Assembly (NCBI GenBank): GCA_014378285.1
Contig: JACMNZ010000397.1
Location: forward strand, 1 to 6,668
DNA length: 6,668 bases
From: Pseudopedobacter sp.
Lineage (GTDB): Bacteria; Bacteroidota; Bacteroidia; Sphingobacteriales; Sphingobacteriaceae
Direction: 5' to 3'
In this document: positions 5,722-6,668 of the stretch, in pieces
How the letters are laid out: the number at the start of each line of letters is the position of its first letter
Position numbering within the stretch: position 1 is the first letter of the stretch
Translations under genes and position numbers: made by a program
The notes under the pieces: generated by a model
Seen by the model: only the letters and a program-made list of their open reading frames with translations
Databases searched by the model: none
What the model was told of the DNA's origin: nothing

Positions 5722-6437
5722 GTTTCTTTTTTATCATTTTATTGGCAGGCTGTGCCCTTTTAGGAGGTTTTACAGTATTTTTTGTTAAAAACGGAAATAA
5801 TCAGAATCTAAAACTAATATTATCTTTTAGTGGTGCTTATCTTTTTGCCATTACCATTTTACACCTTTTGCCAGATGTTTATGCAAATGACCAAAGCCAT
5901 AAAGCTGGTCTTTTTATTTTAGGAGGATTTATCCTTCAAATTTTATTAGAACAATTCTCTCAGGGTATAGAACACGGACATATTCACACCCATAGTCATC
6001 AACAAAGTTTCCCTTGGGGCATAATGCTCAGTCTATGTTTCCATGCTTTTTTAGAAGGGATGCCTTTAACTGTAAAAAACAATCAAGAGTTGGTATATGG
6101 GATTGCTATACATCATATCCCGGCAGCGTTTGCATTAGGAAGCGTTTTGTTGGGAAATCAAATAAAAAAAAATTCTGTCATTGTTTATTTGATTGTGTTT
6201 GCGACAATGTCGCCTTTAGGATATGTTTTTAGTTACAGTTTAAGCAACGGAAATGTTCAAAGTTTAGGAAATTACTATCCTTATATTATGGGGATAGTGA
6301 TTGGTATTTTCTTACATATTTCTACCACTATTTTGTTTGAGGCGAGCGTAGATCATAAGTTTAGCGTTAAGAAAACGATTGCTGTCTTAATTGGAATTGC
6401 CTTAGCTTTAGGAGGATATTTTTTAGAAGGAAATTAA
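5718..6437 (+). CDS. ZIP-family metal transporter
   Basis: The protein has 239 residues and eight predicted membrane segments (about 3-22, 31-51, 63-79, 98-117, 127-146, 153-173, 187-207 and 220-236), the standard ZIP layout. It should carry Zn2+ or another divalent metal across the inner membrane. A His-rich loop between segments 3 and 4, EHGHIHTHSHQ (85-95), is a typical metal-binding loop. Segment 4 holds H109 and E113 in FHAFLEGMPL, the HxxxEG metal site. Segment 5 has H132, H133 and P135 in IHHIPAAFALG, but the glutamate usual after that Pro (HxxPEG) is Ala136. The direction of transport cannot be told from sequence alone, although ZIP members usually import. It is the last gene of the operon, overlapping the PAP2 gene by 4 bases. 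I saw no zinc-regulator operator near the operon promoter. Confidence 0.93.
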   Translation: MSFFFIILLAGCALLGGFTVFFVKNGNNQNLKLILSFSGAYLFAITILHLLPDVYANDQSHKAGLFILGGFILQILLEQFSQGIEHGHIHTHSHQQSFPWGIMLSLCFHAFLEGMPLTVKNNQELVYGIAIHHIPAAFALGSVLLGNQIKKNSVIVYLIVFATMSPLGYVFSYSLSNGNVQSLGNYYPYIMGIVIGIFLHISTTILFEASVDHKFSVKKTIAVLIGIALALGGYFLEGN

Positions 6438-6451
6438 CTCTAATTTTTTTG

Positions 6452-6471
6452 ATAATCTGCTTTTCGATTAT
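6452..6471. repeat. Weak hairpin just after the ZIP gene
   Basis: ATAATC (6452-6457) and GATTAT (6466-6471) pair around an 8-nt loop, 15 bp past the stop codon. The T-run (6444-6450) precedes the hairpin on the plus strand instead of following it, so this is not a standard intrinsic terminator. Confidence 0.3.
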
Positions 6472-6504
6472 TGAACTACCTACACTATTTTACGATATAA
6501 AGAA

Positions 6505-6588
6505 GCATTAACTATTGCTACTACATCTTTTTTTTTGAAAAAGAAAAAAAGATGTAGCGAAATCTGCTAGCTGGCAGATAAAACGCCC
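6505..6588. repeat. 84-bp double-hairpin intergenic element, REP-like
   Basis: The first hairpin is a perfect 14-bp stem: CTACATC plus seven T's (6521-6534) with seven A's plus GATGTAG (6544-6557), and a 9-nt loop. The second is ATCTGC (6562-6567) with GCAGAT (6574-6579) around TAGCTG. The unit is flanked by GCATTAAC on the left and AAACGCCC on the right. I remember Bacteroidota genomes carrying many intergenic copies of the form GCGTTAGGGAT...TTTTTT...GATGTAGCGG...hairpin...ACGCCC, and this copy fits that plan with some decay at the left end. It may end transcription or stabilise the operon's 3' end, but neither strand has a T-run after the stems. Confidence 0.6.
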
Positions 6589-6668
6589 AAAACTATTTTT
6601 ATTTAAAAAAAATATTAAGACCAAGTTTAAATTTCTAGATTAAAACGATTCATTTGTAATAATTTTTC
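6589..6668. other. AT-rich flank with no gene seen
   Basis: The last 80 bases hold A- and T-runs only. I see no open frame, convincing hairpin or promoter. Together with 6438-6504 and the repeat element, the whole 231 bp after the ZIP gene is non-coding. Confidence 0.5.

Noticed and set aside
5718..5756. Lipobox-like LLAGC near the N-terminus of the ZIP protein
   Set aside because: There is no positively charged n-region, and the stretch is the first membrane segment of an eight-segment transporter, so lipoprotein processing is implausible.
6014..6232. A 72-codon open frame inside the ZIP gene in another frame
   Set aside because: It has Cys/Phe-rich shadow text, no start signal, and complete overlap with a well-supported transporter.
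6521..6557. Intrinsic terminator of the methyltransferase-PAP2-ZIP operon
   Set aside because: The T-run lies inside the stem and not after it, and the bases following the stem (CGAAATC) cannot serve as a U-tract. It fits better as part of a repeat element.

Overview
The window looks like chromosomal DNA of a member of the Bacteroidota, most likely a Sphingobacteriaceae/Pedobacter-like organism. The reasons are the low G+C, starts without clear Shine-Dalgarno sequences, two exact TAnnTTTG (-7) promoter boxes, protein sequences that read like those of this phylum, and an intergenic hairpin element of a type I remember from Bacteroidota genomes. The taxonomic call is inference from style, not from a marker gene.

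Left part (1-2631), all on the minus strand. A Tat-exported metallo-beta-lactamase-fold hydrolase runs off the left edge. Next come a small charged protein of unknown function with its own intrinsic terminator, a decayed gene remnant with several frameshifts (about 1110-1488), and a complete cysteine desulfurase of the IscS/NifS family.

Middle (2632-4414). A 290-bp gene-free spacer holds a short direct repeat and a long imperfect inverted repeat. It is followed by a phosphoglucosamine mutase-type enzyme (minus strand), best started at a GTG. About 110 bp of divergent promoter region then separates it from the plus-strand genes, with a -7 box on each strand.

Right part (4415-6668), plus strand. 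Three genes overlap by 1 and 4 bases (TAATG, ATGA) and so form an operon: a class I SAM-dependent methyltransferase, a PAP2-family membrane phosphatase and a ZIP-family metal transporter. Both membrane proteins lack one residue usually counted in their family motif. Beyond the operon lies an 84-bp double-hairpin element, probably a dispersed REP-like repeat, and then AT-rich DNA with no gene.

Functionally this is mostly housekeeping: sulfur mobilisation, amino-sugar phosphate for the cell envelope, lipid-phosphate chemistry and metal transport. I see no convincing new multi-gene system. The points most worth a second look are the decayed gene, the REP-like element, the tight methyltransferase-PAP2-ZIP operon with its motif substitutions, and the 69-residue orphan protein.
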